Positions 45,402-54,841 are shown, counted from the stretch's first letter. The stretch: 60,669 nucleotides of DNA from Algicola sp. (GCA_018222915.1 JAAEZI010000004.1:73722-134390), one strand, 5' to 3'. A program made the numbers and translations. The notes: a model not told the origin generated them from the letters alone.

Positions 45402-45843
45402 TCTGGTTGATGGTGTAAGAGGTGCCATTAAAAGTGATGGTGTCTCCAACAGTTTTATTCATCAACAAGGTGCCTATGGGAGAAGATTTCGAAATTATAA
45501 AATAGTCTGTACCCTCAAAAGGAACCTTTCCTAAACTAATAGCCAAAAAGAATGTCGATGAATTGGTGAAAACCACGCTACCTAAAACCACATGCTGGTG
45601 TGAGGTTTTGGCTTGAATAAGTTTTAAAGTGTCTTGCATGTTATGCGCATCACTCAAGTATTGGGCATTTTTTTCAAGATCGTTAAAGAGTTTACCATTA
45701 CCAGAATCATCGTCTTCATCGTTCGATTTATCATTGTTTTCTATCGCGTCCTTGATGGTTTCAATTTCATCTTTATAACTCGCAATGCGCTTTTGAACAT
45801 GTAATTGACAGATTTCCAAAAGCTGTTCTTTCAATGATTTCAT
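45394..45843 (-). CDS. GreA/GreB-like protein
   Basis: A 149-residue protein. The C-terminal half is a GreA/GreB FKBP-like domain: LGSVVFTNSSTFFLAISLGK, then KSSPIGTLLMNKTVGDTITF and TSYTINQIK, the order seen in transcript cleavage factors. The N-terminal half is two helices forming a coiled coil (LEICQLHVQKRIASYKDEIE and NDLEKNAQYLSDAHNMQDTL) joined by the acidic turn NDEDDDSGNG. In GreA the equivalent tip carries the acidic pair that enters the RNA polymerase secondary channel. So an RNA-polymerase-binding role fits. Flavobacterial relatives are often mislabelled as acyl-carrier enzymes. It follows its neighbour with a 4-base overlap. Confidence 0.8.
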   Translation of the reverse strand: MKSLKEQLLEICQLHVQKRIASYKDEIETIKDAIENNDKSNDEDDDSGNGKLFNDLEKNAQYLSDAHNMQDTLKLIQAKTSHQHVVLGSVVFTNSSTFFLAISLGKVPFEGTDYFIISKSSPIGTLLMNKTVGDTITFNGTSYTINQIK

Positions 45844-46253
45844 ATGGCTTTAGCCAAAGGCTGATTGAATAGCTGAATATTACTTAAAAGGCGCTCTTTT
45901 ACAATGGTCATCATGCGCTTGTTTAAAGCTGAAGAATTCTGAATGTAAAGCTCATATTCTTCAACCGTAAATTGACCAATAATCATGCCTTTCAGTGAAT
46001 TTCGAAATTTCATATCCTTGTGAATGGCATTTTCAATATAAGCCAATTGTTTTTCTACTGATAAATCGTAAAATACATTTTTATGCTTTGCAATATAGTT
46101 GCGAAATACAACTACTAGCAGATGATTTTGCATTTTGATAATTGGTCTTAACGTAGCATTTTGAAAGCATTCATCCGTGGTCATTGCCTCATTTACTTGG
46201 GCAGAAGCAATAGTAGGGCGAATGGATTTTAAGTTTGTAGATCGATCATTCAT
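45840..46253 (-). CDS. Helical protein coupled to the Gre-like gene
   Basis: Starting from ATG 46253 (MNDRSTNLKSIRPTI) it has 137 residues; the frame open to 46304 is less likely. It is all-helical in appearance: ATLRPIIKMQNHLLVVVFRN, then FYDLSVEKQLAYIENAIHKD and LKGMIIGQFTVEEYELYIQN. Relatives in other Flavobacteria are, to my recollection, often labelled glyoxalase; nothing here supports that (no vicinal-oxygen-chelate motif or metal site). Its stop overlaps the ATG of the Gre-like gene, so the two are translated together. A joint role at RNA polymerase or in stress is possible. Confidence 0.75.
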   Translation of the reverse strand: MNDRSTNLKSIRPTIASAQVNEAMTTDECFQNATLRPIIKMQNHLLVVVFRNYIAKHKNVFYDLSVEKQLAYIENAIHKDMKFRNSLKGMIIGQFTVEEYELYIQNSSALNKRMMTIVKERLLSNIQLFNQPLAKAI

Positions 46254-46577
46254 GGCTTTAAATTTTATTAAAAATAAAAATAATGCATCTGCAATTTGTC
46301 GCATTATTTAGATGTTGTCAACGGTGTTATTAACAAATCAATTGTTTAAATTTTTACATTGAATTTTCCAATGCCTATTTACACCGAAAAGATGCATAAA
46401 AACTTATCTTTGATAAATCAAGGTATTGAAGCCATTGACTTTTGAATTCATCACCGTGTTGAACAAGCGTCACCTTTATGTGCTTCCTGTATAATAAAGC
46501 AACTAAATGTGGTCTTGAGTAGCGACTGAAAGTGCTTGATAAGAACGATATAATGACCTCTAAATTTTAAAAAAAAC
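46254..46577 (+). promoter_or_regulatory. Long intergenic stretch upstream of the thioesterase
   Basis: This 324-base gap has no gene I can support. It holds one good -7 box on the plus strand, TATCTTTG at 46405-46412, but without a clear -33 TTG, and it is far (165 bases) from the thioesterase start. The minus-strand gene starting at 46253 also has its promoter here, but I see no full match. Nothing resembling a structured RNA was obvious. Confidence 0.4.
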
Positions 46578-46967
46578 ATGAGATTTCATACGAGAAAATG
46601 GGTAAAACCCGAAGATTTAAATCCGAACCAGACCCTTTTTGGTGGCCAGCTTTTAGCTTGGATTGACGAGGAAGTCGCTTTGTACACGGTAATTCAATTG
46701 GAAAATCACAAAATTGTCACCAAGTACATGTCGGAGATTAATTTTATGGCGTCAGCGAAACAAGGTGATATCATTGAAATTGGTATCGAAGTGGTAAAAT
46801 TCGGTAAATCGTCAATGACCTTAAAATGTGAAGCTAGAAATAAAATGACGCGAGAAACCATTCTCACCGTCGACAATATTATCATGGTCAATTTAGGACC
46901 TGATGGGAAACCAAAACCACATGGCAAGACTCAAATTGAATATGTGAAAGATCGATTAGACCAGTAA
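46578..46967 (+). CDS. Acyl-CoA thioesterase, hot-dog fold
   Basis: A 129-residue hot-dog protein of the YciA/BACH type that hydrolyses acyl-CoA. The lines NQTLFGGQLLAWIDEEVAL (the hot-dog helix with the catalytic-region Asp) and FMASAKQGDIIEIGIEVVKF are typical. The short tail is basic. It would act in the cytoplasm on fatty or branched acyl-CoA; the chain length is not known. The stop meets that of the convergent MscS-like gene with no gap, forming TAATTA. Confidence 0.92.
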   Translation: MRFHTRKWVKPEDLNPNQTLFGGQLLAWIDEEVALYTVIQLENHKIVTKYMSEINFMASAKQGDIIEIGIEVVKFGKSSMTLKCEARNKMTRETILTVDNIIMVNLGPDGKPKPHGKTQIEYVKDRLDQ

Positions 46968-48206
46968 TTATTCAATGATACCTGCTTGGAGTTCGAACAC
47001 TTCCAAATCGAAATAGGGAACGGCCGCTAAGGCATGGTCAAAAATATCAGACATGATATATTCATAGTTTTCCCAACGTTTATCACTACTAAAGCAATAG
47101 ATTTCTAAAGGCAACCCCTGAGGTGTTGGTGCTAACTGTCTCACCATAATAAACATCTCTTTATTGACTGCAGAATGTTGTTCGATGTAGGTTTGCAAGT
47201 ATTTTCTAAAAACACCTAGATTGGTCATATTCCGACCGTTAATCAACACAGATTTGTCGACATTTTTAGCTTCATTGGCGGCATTAATATCTTTCTGTCG
47301 TTGCGTTAAATAATCGGTAATCAACTCAATTTTTTTAAGCTTTTCAATATGATCGTTATCCAAATATTTTATGGATTTAGCTTTAAGAATAATTGATCGT
47401 TTGATACGTCGGCCACCCGATGATTGCATGCCTCGCCAGTTCTTGAAGGAATCTGCAATAAGCGCGTACGTTGGAATGTGCGTGATGGTCATATCAAAAT
47501 TCTGCACTTGAACCGTAGACAAATTTATTTCAATAACATCACCATCAGCTCCGTATTTTTCCATCGTAATCCAATCACCAATACGGACACTGTCATTAAT
47601 AGCCACTTGAATACTCGCCACAAACCCTAATATCGTATCCTTAAATATGAGTAACAGTATGGCTGAAGCCGCACCTAAGGTTGTAAAGAATTTTAAAAAT
47701 GACAGATCAATAAGTATCGCTAGAATCGAGGCAATTCCTATGATCCATATGAACAACATCGCGACCTGAATGTAACTATCTATGGGTTTATCTTTAAGTC
47801 GTGGTAAGGTTTTAAAATACGATTCAAAGGTTTTTAAAATACTTCTTATGATCCATACCGTTAATACAATACCATAGACTTTCAGCAACATTAGGATATA
47901 AACCTCAAATTGTGGAAAATCAAAAAATACAATTGGAAATAACTGAATGGTAAGAAATAATGGTACCAAATGTGCAATGCGTCTGGGAGCGCGATGGTTC
48001 ACCAATAAATCGTCAAAATTAGTTTTAGTTTGTTCTGAAAAACGTCCGAAGAAATTAATCAACAATCGTCTAGTAATCCGATCAGCTATGTAAATGATGA
48101 TGATTAAAACAATGAGTAAACAAAGCATATTGAAATACTTCGCTGTCATTTCGGAAATGCCAACTGAGACAAAATAATCGTAGAAAAAACACTGCAATTT
48201 TTCCAT
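46968..48206 (-). CDS. Large MscS-family channel (YbdG-type)
   Basis: A 412-residue channel protein with about five or six membrane helices in residues 20-190 (MLCLLIVLIIIIYIADRITR, VAMLFIWIIGIASILAILID). The pore line ILLLIFKDTILGFVASIQVA and the beta-domain line SVRIGDWITMEKYGADGDVI show the MscS fold, and IEINLSTVQVQNFDMTITHIP is the family sequence after it. The extra helices and the C-terminal length match YbdG-type channels rather than small MscS. It abuts a DUF3817 gene that starts the transcript. Confidence 0.9.
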   Translation of the reverse strand: MEKLQCFFYDYFVSVGISEMTAKYFNMLCLLIVLIIIIYIADRITRRLLINFFGRFSEQTKTNFDDLLVNHRAPRRIAHLVPLFLTIQLFPIVFFDFPQFEVYILMLLKVYGIVLTVWIIRSILKTFESYFKTLPRLKDKPIDSYIQVAMLFIWIIGIASILAILIDLSFLKFFTTLGAASAILLLIFKDTILGFVASIQVAINDSVRIGDWITMEKYGADGDVIEINLSTVQVQNFDMTITHIPTYALIADSFKNWRGMQSSGGRRIKRSIILKAKSIKYLDNDHIEKLKKIELITDYLTQRQKDINAANEAKNVDKSVLINGRNMTNLGVFRKYLQTYIEQHSAVNKEMFIMVRQLAPTPQGLPLEIYCFSSDKRWENYEYIMSDIFDHALAAVPYFDLEVFELQAGIIE

Positions 48207-48497
48207 TTATTTAGCGGGTTTCAGATATTTCTTTTCAATATAAAAAGTACCAAAAGGTATGATGGAGGCTACTAATACAATGATCAAGGTTCGGCGATCC
48301 CATTTCAATTCTTGGCCAATCATAATAGCTAAGACTATATAGGCTAGAAACAGAATACCATGAGGCATCCCTAACATTTTAACGTAGCTAGGATCGTTAG
48401 CAAGATACTTTATAGGCGTTGCGATAAATAGCAATAAGATGTAGGATACACCTTCTAGTAAAGCCACAATTCTAAATGTGTTCAACAAACTAAACAT
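48207..48497 (-). CDS. DUF3817 membrane protein
   Basis: A 96-residue protein with three membrane helices and the DUF3817 lines FRIVALLEGVSYILLLFIAT, MLGMPHGILFLAYIVLAI and KWDRRTLIIVLVASIIPFGT. The role of the family is unknown. Its stop codon is directly followed by the start of the MscS-type gene, so the two are a coupled pair. A -7 box (TAATTTTG on this strand) lies 19 bases upstream of the ATG. Confidence 0.9.
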   Translation of the reverse strand: MFSLLNTFRIVALLEGVSYILLLFIATPIKYLANDPSYVKMLGMPHGILFLAYIVLAIMIGQELKWDRRTLIIVLVASIIPFGTFYIEKKYLKPAK

Positions 48498-48515
48498 AAG
48501 GTTTTAAAATTTATG

Positions 48516-48523
48516 CAAAATTA
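48516..48523 (-). promoter_or_regulatory. -7 box for the DUF3817-MscS pair
   Basis: The minus strand reads TAATTTTG (then C), matching TAnnTTTG, 19 bases before the ATG at 48497. Confidence 0.42.
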
Positions 48524-48543
48524 CCTTATGTGAATGAACCTAG

Positions 48544-50715
48544 CTAGTATTTAACAACTTTTTTAGTAACAGAGGTATCAGAATTTAACTCTGAAAACTC
48601 TAGAAAATAGATTCCTGAATCTAATGTTTCCGTTTGGATGGTATTGTTGCCTTGCACCAAAGTCTGACGGTTGATTAATTTACCATCCACACTATACATA
48701 GTCATTGTTTTCACCTTAGATGAATTAATATGTAGTGTGTGTTTAAATGGTACAGGATACACTGATAAGTCTTCAGCCAAAAACTGAGAGTCTTCGCTCA
48801 AGGTGTTATCAAAATACTGAAGTGCGAGATCAAAAGCATCATTACCGATTTTATGCCCTATAATTCGGCCTCTTATATCATCGATAGGCGGATGAATACC
48901 ACCCCAAATTCGCGATAAACTCGTTTGATCTGATGCATCTTGATAGGTGGCCCATTGCAAGGTCATATTTTGTGTTGGACCCACTTCAAACACTAAGAAG
49001 TTATTTTGTTGAATATCAAAAGCGCCCATGCCATCTGGGAAAAAAGGGTCTCCTGTTAATCTCGTAAGCGTTTCAGCTGCCGCTCTGGAGAAGGTTGAAT
49101 GACCCGATAAATAACCCGCAAATGGTGGTGTTACAAAAGTTCCGCGTTGGTAAGGCCACCAGTGTGTCCCTAAAATCCAATCCACACCTGCAGTATCTGT
49201 AGTGGGATCAGTGATAAAATCTGGACCTTTCCATGCTTTAATTTTAATACGGTCAACATTTTCGTTACTAGCGCCACTTAGCGGATCTGTTTCCGTAATC
49301 AATTCAATAAATCCAGGAATTAATGGGAGTCCGTGAGGATCATAGCTCGGCAAACTCGCATCACTACTTTGTCCTTTTCCAGCCATGTATCGAATAGCGG
49401 AAATCGGTCTTAAATAATCGTAATAGCCTTTAATACCCCAAGTATTTACAGCTGCATCGTGCATGGCACCACCTAAACTTAAATACCCTTTAACGTCCCA
49501 TTCCAAATCACTCACAACAGCCCCTTGTCCGCCAATTTTTTTAACGAGTGCTGGATGGTCATTCACATAATTTAAAATTGTAAACCAGTGTCCAGGTGGT
49601 GTTTCCGAATCTGGACCGTCTGCCCAAAATTCAGCTAAAACTCTGGCGTAATCAGAACGCTTCACCAATTGCGGTGTATAAGGCATTCCTGTGGCTGGAT
49701 TGAGCGGATGTCCACTACTGGAATCTCCACCATTGGTAAAATCATAAAAATTCTGATACTCTTGAAATGTTTGAGGAAGATTATTAAAATCAAAATTTCC
49801 AATAGATGCAGGTGAAATATCAATCATTGTTGGATCGTTCGGGTCTAAGTGTGCTGACCACGAGGCTACTAATGCAAAATGCCATTTGTAGGGATCATCA
49901 ATACCATCTTCATTCGAGTTTTGAATGTACACAGGTGGTCCTGGGTCATTATAAACATACCAATCGAATCCATTATTATTGATAATATCTAAATCGTCAC
50001 TAGATAGCGCGAAAGGTGTGACGCTTCCCCATTCCGGACTTAAAAAAGGCGGTGTATTAATAGGGTATTCGTTTCCACTCTGATCTACAAAAACATCAAA
50101 GGCGAGTGGTTGCCAATAGGCAGGATCAATATCATTGGTTTCGTAATAGTTTTGTAAAATCAACGGCGGATTTGATGGCGTGTAAAACTGATTGGTGTAG
50201 CCGTTTTGTTCGTTAGAATTATCCTGTAAGCCAAAAGCAATCATTTCATTGGCTAGGTAATTTCCTAAGGCTGCATAAGAATTGGTACTGTAATCTGTAG
50301 ATACAAAACTAGGATCATATCCGTAAGACGTAAACAGCGCATCAAATTGATTAAGTAAGGCCAAACCACCTGGTGAGTTTTCAAAACGATGATTGAGCAA
50401 GCGGTACACAGCATAACTCATCATTTCAAGTCTTGCAGCGTCAACATCAGTAGGTGTTGCAATACCATTAAACGTACAGTTATACCCACCAAAGTTCTTG
50501 CCTAAAAAAACCGTCGTTGCTTGACTATCAAAAATAGCCCAAGAATCATACATCAAAACAGATGTATGAAACAAGTTTCTAGCATGAACAGTAGGTCGCG
50601 CGAAATCAGCTCGTATGGCAGTCAAAAGCATTTCATTCCAATCTCTCGCAACGGTGTGTTGCGCATTAGAAAATGAAAAACCGATTAAAAATAGGAGTAG
50701 TGTAATTTTTTTCAT
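48544..50715 (-). CDS. T9SS-exported vanadium-haloperoxidase / PAP2-type protein
   Basis: About 723 residues from ATG 50715 (MKKITLLLFLIGFSFSNA, a signal peptide); a second ATG at 50721 is possible. The enzyme core has the vanadate/phosphate-pocket lines KGYYDYLRPISAIRYM (the K-x6-RP form), GYLSGHSTFSRAAAETL and SRIWGGIHPPIDDIRGRIIG, the acid-phosphatase / haloperoxidase signature. The C-terminal 80 residues (LSVYPVPFKHTLHINSSKVK, DGKLINRQTL, GIYFLEFSE, KKVVKY) are a type A T9SS sorting domain, so it is predicted to be secreted or surface-bound. It could halogenate or dephosphorylate; the sequence cannot decide which. Confidence 0.9.
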   Translation of the reverse strand: MKKITLLLFLIGFSFSNAQHTVARDWNEMLLTAIRADFARPTVHARNLFHTSVLMYDSWAIFDSQATTVFLGKNFGGYNCTFNGIATPTDVDAARLEMMSYAVYRLLNHRFENSPGGLALLNQFDALFTSYGYDPSFVSTDYSTNSYAALGNYLANEMIAFGLQDNSNEQNGYTNQFYTPSNPPLILQNYYETNDIDPAYWQPLAFDVFVDQSGNEYPINTPPFLSPEWGSVTPFALSSDDLDIINNNGFDWYVYNDPGPPVYIQNSNEDGIDDPYKWHFALVASWSAHLDPNDPTMIDISPASIGNFDFNNLPQTFQEYQNFYDFTNGGDSSSGHPLNPATGMPYTPQLVKRSDYARVLAEFWADGPDSETPPGHWFTILNYVNDHPALVKKIGGQGAVVSDLEWDVKGYLSLGGAMHDAAVNTWGIKGYYDYLRPISAIRYMAGKGQSSDASLPSYDPHGLPLIPGFIELITETDPLSGASNENVDRIKIKAWKGPDFITDPTTDTAGVDWILGTHWWPYQRGTFVTPPFAGYLSGHSTFSRAAAETLTRLTGDPFFPDGMGAFDIQQNNFLVFEVGPTQNMTLQWATYQDASDQTSLSRIWGGIHPPIDDIRGRIIGHKIGNDAFDLALQYFDNTLSEDSQFLAEDLSVYPVPFKHTLHINSSKVKTMTMYSVDGKLINRQTLVQGNNTIQTETLDSGIYFLEFSELNSDTSVTKKVVKY

Positions 50716-50735
50716 AGTCATCAATCATAGGTAAT

Positions 50736-50743
50736 CAAAAATA
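50736..50743 (-). promoter_or_regulatory. -7 box for the haloperoxidase-type gene
   Basis: The minus strand reads TATTTTTG, a full TAnnTTTG match, 15-21 bases before the likely start codons. Confidence 0.4.
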
Positions 50744-50790
50744 AAAAACATTTTTAAATAGGCACTATGATTGGCCTGAAATGATATTCA

Positions 50791-50822
50791 AAAAAAAAGA
50801 CTGCCGGTTAAAGCAGTCTTTT
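50791..50822 (-). terminator. Terminator after the OmpA-type lipoprotein gene
   Basis: Stem AAAAGACTGC / GCAGTCTTTT (50795-50804 with 50813-50822), eight-base loop; on the minus strand it ends in a run of eight T in total. Confidence 0.87.
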
Positions 50823-50864
50823 CGTGGATTAATCAACCACAAATATAATAGGTCAAGTCATTCA

Positions 50865-51689
50865 TTATTTTGATGCCATCATCGCAAAGAACTTATCAAT
50901 ATTTGGTAAAATAACGATACGTGTTCTTCTGTTTTTAGCTCTGTTTTCATCCGTATCATTGGCTGCTAAAGGTTGGTAAAAACTACGACCTGCAGCAATC
51001 AATTGTTCTGGTGCAACATCGAAATCATTCTGTAATTTCTTTACAACAGAAGTCGCTCTTAACACTGATAAATCCCAGTTATCCTTTACGGCAGCACTGT
51101 TTTTCATGAGTTTATTATCTGTATGACCTTCTACCATCACGTCTAAACTTTCCTCAGAATTAATTACATCAGCAATTTTTTGTAAAATGTCATTAGCTTT
51201 ATTACTTACTTTATAGCTTCCAAAGTCGAATAACATCTTATCAGAAATAGAAATCATCACCACAGTTTCTTCAATGTTAACTGCAATATCTTCGTCTTCT
51301 TCAATGTTATCCATCGATGATTTTAAGTTGAATTGTAAGGCGAGATTCATAGAATCTTTTAAGGTTTTCGCTGTTGCCATGTATGCAGGTGGTACGTTTT
51401 TCAACGATTCACGCATGGCTTCTTTTTGATCTTCAGAGATCACTACACCATCAACGCTAACGAGTTTGGCATTGTTATCTTCAGTGAGTTCATTTATTTT
51501 AGAGTTATAGTTGTCTACACGCTCTTGAATTTTAGCAAACTTAGCTTCTAATTCTTCATTTTCAACTTTCGTTTTTGTCAATTCACTCTTAAGTTCACCA
51601 TTATCTTCTTGTAAAGCGACGTATTTCTTTTTTGAAACACATGCGGTTAAGAATAATGCGGATAGTACTACTACTGAAATTCGTTTCAT
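50865..51689 (-). CDS. OmpA-family peptidoglycan-binding lipoprotein
   Basis: A 274-residue lipoprotein with Cys17 (LFLTAC) as lipid site, a coiled coil (about residues 22-75, LQEDNGELKSELTKTKVENE) and a C-terminal OmpA domain: MVEGHTDNKLMKNSAAVKDN, then DLSVLRATSVVKKL and NRAKNRRTRIVILPN. The domain binds the diaminopimelate of peptidoglycan, so the protein ties outer membrane to wall. The coiled coil could make it a trimer or longer fibre. It is a single-gene unit. Confidence 0.92.
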   Translation of the reverse strand: MKRISVVVLSALFLTACVSKKKYVALQEDNGELKSELTKTKVENEELEAKFAKIQERVDNYNSKINELTEDNNAKLVSVDGVVISEDQKEAMRESLKNVPPAYMATAKTLKDSMNLALQFNLKSSMDNIEEDEDIAVNIEETVVMISISDKMLFDFGSYKVSNKANDILQKIADVINSEESLDVMVEGHTDNKLMKNSAAVKDNWDLSVLRATSVVKKLQNDFDVAPEQLIAAGRSFYQPLAANDTDENRAKNRRTRIVILPNIDKFFAMMASK

Positions 51690-51841
51690 AATGTTTAAAT
51701 TCTTTTTATTGGTTTATGTTACTATTTACGGTTGGAAACTCATTCTAGACTTTTTCTGCAAGCAGATTATGAAATTTTTAAGAGTTTTTAAACTGAAAAA
51801 TTACCGACATAATCGCGTACAACTAGAATAAAATCAAACAC

Positions 51842-52144
51842 TTAATGTGTTTTCATTTGAGCTTTTCGTTTTTTTAGTTGTTTTAATAATTCGTCGACGG
51901 TCTCTGATACCGATCGCTGAAAGTTCTCATGAGATGCTTCTGCAAATAGACGCGGTCCAGGCGCACTTAAACGGATACTACATATTTTACCCGATTCATC
52001 ACTGGTTGTGTTTTCGGTTTTAAAAAAAACATCAGCACGGATGACAAATTCATAGCGCTCAAAAACCGGTTTTAGTTTTTCTTCTGTAAAGGCTTCTAGC
52101 GTGTCACTCGCAGTAACACCATCGTATTCATAATTAATAGTCAT
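51842..52144 (-). CDS. hpf: Ribosome hibernation promoting factor
   Basis: A 100-residue short-type HPF/YfiA (RaiA fold) protein. It binds the decoding region of the small subunit and stops translation in slow growth. The beta-alpha-beta-beta-beta-alpha order is seen in INYEYDGVTASDTLEAFTEE, RYEFVIRADVFFKTE and FAEASHENFQRSVSETVDEL, with a Lys-rich end (KKRKAQMKTH). The long dimerising C-terminal domain is absent. It is a single gene. Confidence 0.9.
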   Translation of the reverse strand: MTINYEYDGVTASDTLEAFTEEKLKPVFERYEFVIRADVFFKTENTTSDESGKICSIRLSAPGPRLFAEASHENFQRSVSETVDELLKQLKKRKAQMKTH

Positions 52145-52350
52145 AGATTTAATTTTTAAGTCATTGAAACTAAAAACGACTCTAGTTTCTTCTTCAGTAT
52201 AAGGTAAGTCAGACAGACCAATGGCAATAACTGTATCCTATAAAATATTGTCGCATATGCTGAAAAATCATCCTTAAAATTTTGTGAAAATGCCACGAGT
52301 CTATGCATCAATCATTAATTTTAAGCCTAACTCATTTGAAACAATTTAAC

Positions 52351-54819
52351 ATGCAAAAGCTATTACCCTTGTTATTGGTAGCATTCTTGTGCAGTCTGCC
52401 AATTTCTGAAACGACCCATGCACAATCTCGTAAGAACAAGAAAAACAACAAAGAAGCGCCTGCACCCAAGAAGAATCCTGGTAAAATCAAACCTTATGAC
52501 AAAGTCATTACCAAAGATGCTGTGAGCGATGATGGCTTATTTAAAGTCCATAAAGTAGGAGAGAAGTACTATTTTGAAATTCCTCAGATGCATTTGGGTA
52601 AGGACATGTTATTGGTAAGTAGAATTGCCAAACTACCTGCTAATTTAGGAGGTGGTTATATCAATGCTGGTTCGAAAACCGCAGAACGATTAATAGCTTG
52701 GGAACGTTTTGATGATAAAATACTTATCAAGGAACGCTCCTATAATGCGGTCGCTGATGAGGAATTACCTATCAGTATTTCTGTAAAGTCTAACAACTAT
52801 GAGCCAACATTGTTCGCATTTGATATTGCGGCTTTCAGTAAGGATTCTTCTGCAGTCGTGGTAGATGTCACCAAATTTTACAGTACCGATGTCAAAGCCA
52901 TTAGCGGATTGCCTGGTCGATTACGTAGCACTTATAAAGTAAGGAATCTCGATGGCTCACGCAGTTTTATCAATCGTATGAAGAGTTTTCCTCAGAATAT
53001 TGAAGTAGTTCAGGATATGACTTATAATGCGTCTCAACCACCTTCGGCACGTTCGGCAGAAACGATAAGTTTACAAATGAATCAATCTATGATTTTATTA
53101 CCTGAAGAACCTATGCAACCACGTTTTGCAGATGATCGTGTAGGCTGGTTTACCTTCAGTCAAGTGGATTATGGTAGTGATGAACTTAAAGCAGATACGA
53201 AAACGTACATCCGCAGATGGCGTTTGGAGCCTAAAGATCCTGAAGCTTACGCGAGAGGTGAATTGGTAGAGCCAATAAAGCCTATCGTCTATTATTTAGA
53301 TCCAGCCACACCTGAAAGTTTGCGTTCTTATATTAAAGAAGGCATCGAATTATGGCAAGGTCCCTTTGAAAAGGCAGGCTTTAAAAATGCCATTATTGCT
53401 AAGTATCCGCCAAGCAAAGAAGAAGACCCAGAGTTTAGTCCGGAGGATATTCGATACTCAGTAGTGCGATATGTCGCCAGTGAAACTCGAAATGCAGTTG
53501 GACCAAGTGTGTCAGATCCTAGAAGTGGAGAAATCATCGAGAGTGATATCATCTGGTACCACAACCATTTAAGATCCTACAGAAACCGTTATTTATTAGA
53601 AACAGGTGCTGCTAATCCTTCCGCTAGAACCTTAAATACACCTGATGAAGAAATCGGAGAAATGATGAAAATGGTAATTGCTCATGAAGTAGGTCATGCT
53701 TTAGGCTTGCCTCATAATATGAGTGCCAGTAAAGCTTATGATGTGGAAAGCTATAGAAATGGCGCTTTTACCCAAGAATTTGGAATTGCCTCAACCATTA
53801 TGGATTATGCACGTTACAATTACATTGCGCAGCCTGGTGATGAAAATATTCGTTTTATTCGTCAGATTGGACCTTATGACGACTATGCCATAAATTGGGG
53901 TTACCGAAGAATTCCAGGCGCTTATGCACCTGAAGCTGAAGTGGCTGTTTTAGATAAATGGATTATGGAAAAAGCAGGAGATCCTAAATATGTATTTGGT
54001 CGCCAGCGTAGCCGTTTTGACCCAACATCTCAAACCGAAGACATCGGTAATGATGCGATTAAAGCTTCTAATTATGCCTTGAAAAATTTGAAATATGTGG
54101 CTCAAAATTTACCGGATTGGACCAGTGATCAAACTAATGATTATGAGGATTTGGAAGAGCTTTATGGTGAATTATTAGGATGTTATAACCGTTACATCGG
54201 ACACGTACTTTCTAATATTGGTGGTGTAGAAGAACACCTAATCACCCCTAGACAAGGTGGCATAGCCTATGTGGCTGTTCCAAAAGAAAAGCAAAAAGCG
54301 TCTATGGCATGGTTACATGATAATGCTTTTGAAACACCGTCTTGGCTTATCGATAAATCCTTGTTACAGAATATCGATTATGCGGGTTATACCGACCGAT
54401 TAAGACGCTTACAAAGTCGCTATGTGAATGGTTTGCTAAGTTTTGATCGTCTGGGACGATTAATAGATCATCACGCTTTGGATGCGACCAACTACAGTGT
54501 GTTGGATATGTTGAAAGATTTACGACAAGGCATGTGGAGTGAAACGTCACAGACAAAGAATGTGGATGTGTATCGTCGAAATCTGCAGCGTGTCTATATT
54601 GATCGTATGGCGTATTTAATGACAGAAGAACTAAATCCGCAACGAAGTGATAGCTATTACAATGTATCACAATCAGACGTGAGAGCCTTGGTACGAGGTG
54701 AGTTGAACGTATTGAAACGTCAGGTGGCTTCAGCAGCTAACCGACAAGTCAACACAGAAACCAAATACCATTATCGAGATATCGTAAAACGTATTGAGGA
54801 CATTCTAGATCCTAAATAA
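52351..54819 (+). CDS. Zinc-dependent metalloprotease (DUF5117/DUF5118)
   Basis: An 822-residue secreted protease from ATG 52351; the earlier start at 52303 adds residues before the signal peptide MQKLLPLLLVAFLCSLPISE and is not used. DUF5118 and DUF5117 (residues about 60-400) precede the metzincin-type site HEVGHALGLPHN (HExxHxxGxxH, about residue 445), and a large helical C-terminal domain follows with the Met-turn region STIMDYARYNY. Such proteins are probably peptidases in the periplasm or on the surface. There is no T9SS sorting domain, so outer-membrane crossing is not predicted. A strong terminator follows. Confidence 0.93.
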   Translation: MQKLLPLLLVAFLCSLPISETTHAQSRKNKKNNKEAPAPKKNPGKIKPYDKVITKDAVSDDGLFKVHKVGEKYYFEIPQMHLGKDMLLVSRIAKLPANLGGGYINAGSKTAERLIAWERFDDKILIKERSYNAVADEELPISISVKSNNYEPTLFAFDIAAFSKDSSAVVVDVTKFYSTDVKAISGLPGRLRSTYKVRNLDGSRSFINRMKSFPQNIEVVQDMTYNASQPPSARSAETISLQMNQSMILLPEEPMQPRFADDRVGWFTFSQVDYGSDELKADTKTYIRRWRLEPKDPEAYARGELVEPIKPIVYYLDPATPESLRSYIKEGIELWQGPFEKAGFKNAIIAKYPPSKEEDPEFSPEDIRYSVVRYVASETRNAVGPSVSDPRSGEIIESDIIWYHNHLRSYRNRYLLETGAANPSARTLNTPDEEIGEMMKMVIAHEVGHALGLPHNMSASKAYDVESYRNGAFTQEFGIASTIMDYARYNYIAQPGDENIRFIRQIGPYDDYAINWGYRRIPGAYAPEAEVAVLDKWIMEKAGDPKYVFGRQRSRFDPTSQTEDIGNDAIKASNYALKNLKYVAQNLPDWTSDQTNDYEDLEELYGELLGCYNRYIGHVLSNIGGVEEHLITPRQGGIAYVAVPKEKQKASMAWLHDNAFETPSWLIDKSLLQNIDYAGYTDRLRRLQSRYVNGLLSFDRLGRLIDHHALDATNYSVLDMLKDLRQGMWSETSQTKNVDVYRRNLQRVYIDRMAYLMTEELNPQRSDSYYNVSQSDVRALVRGELNVLKRQVASAANRQVNTETKYHYRDIVKRIEDILDPK

Positions 54820-54841
54820 GCTTTTTAAAAGCCAAATTTTA

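Noticed and set aside
45840..46253. Glyoxalase identity for the helical protein
   Set aside because: No metal-binding or glyoxalase-fold motif is present; the name I recall for relatives seems to be mere transfer.
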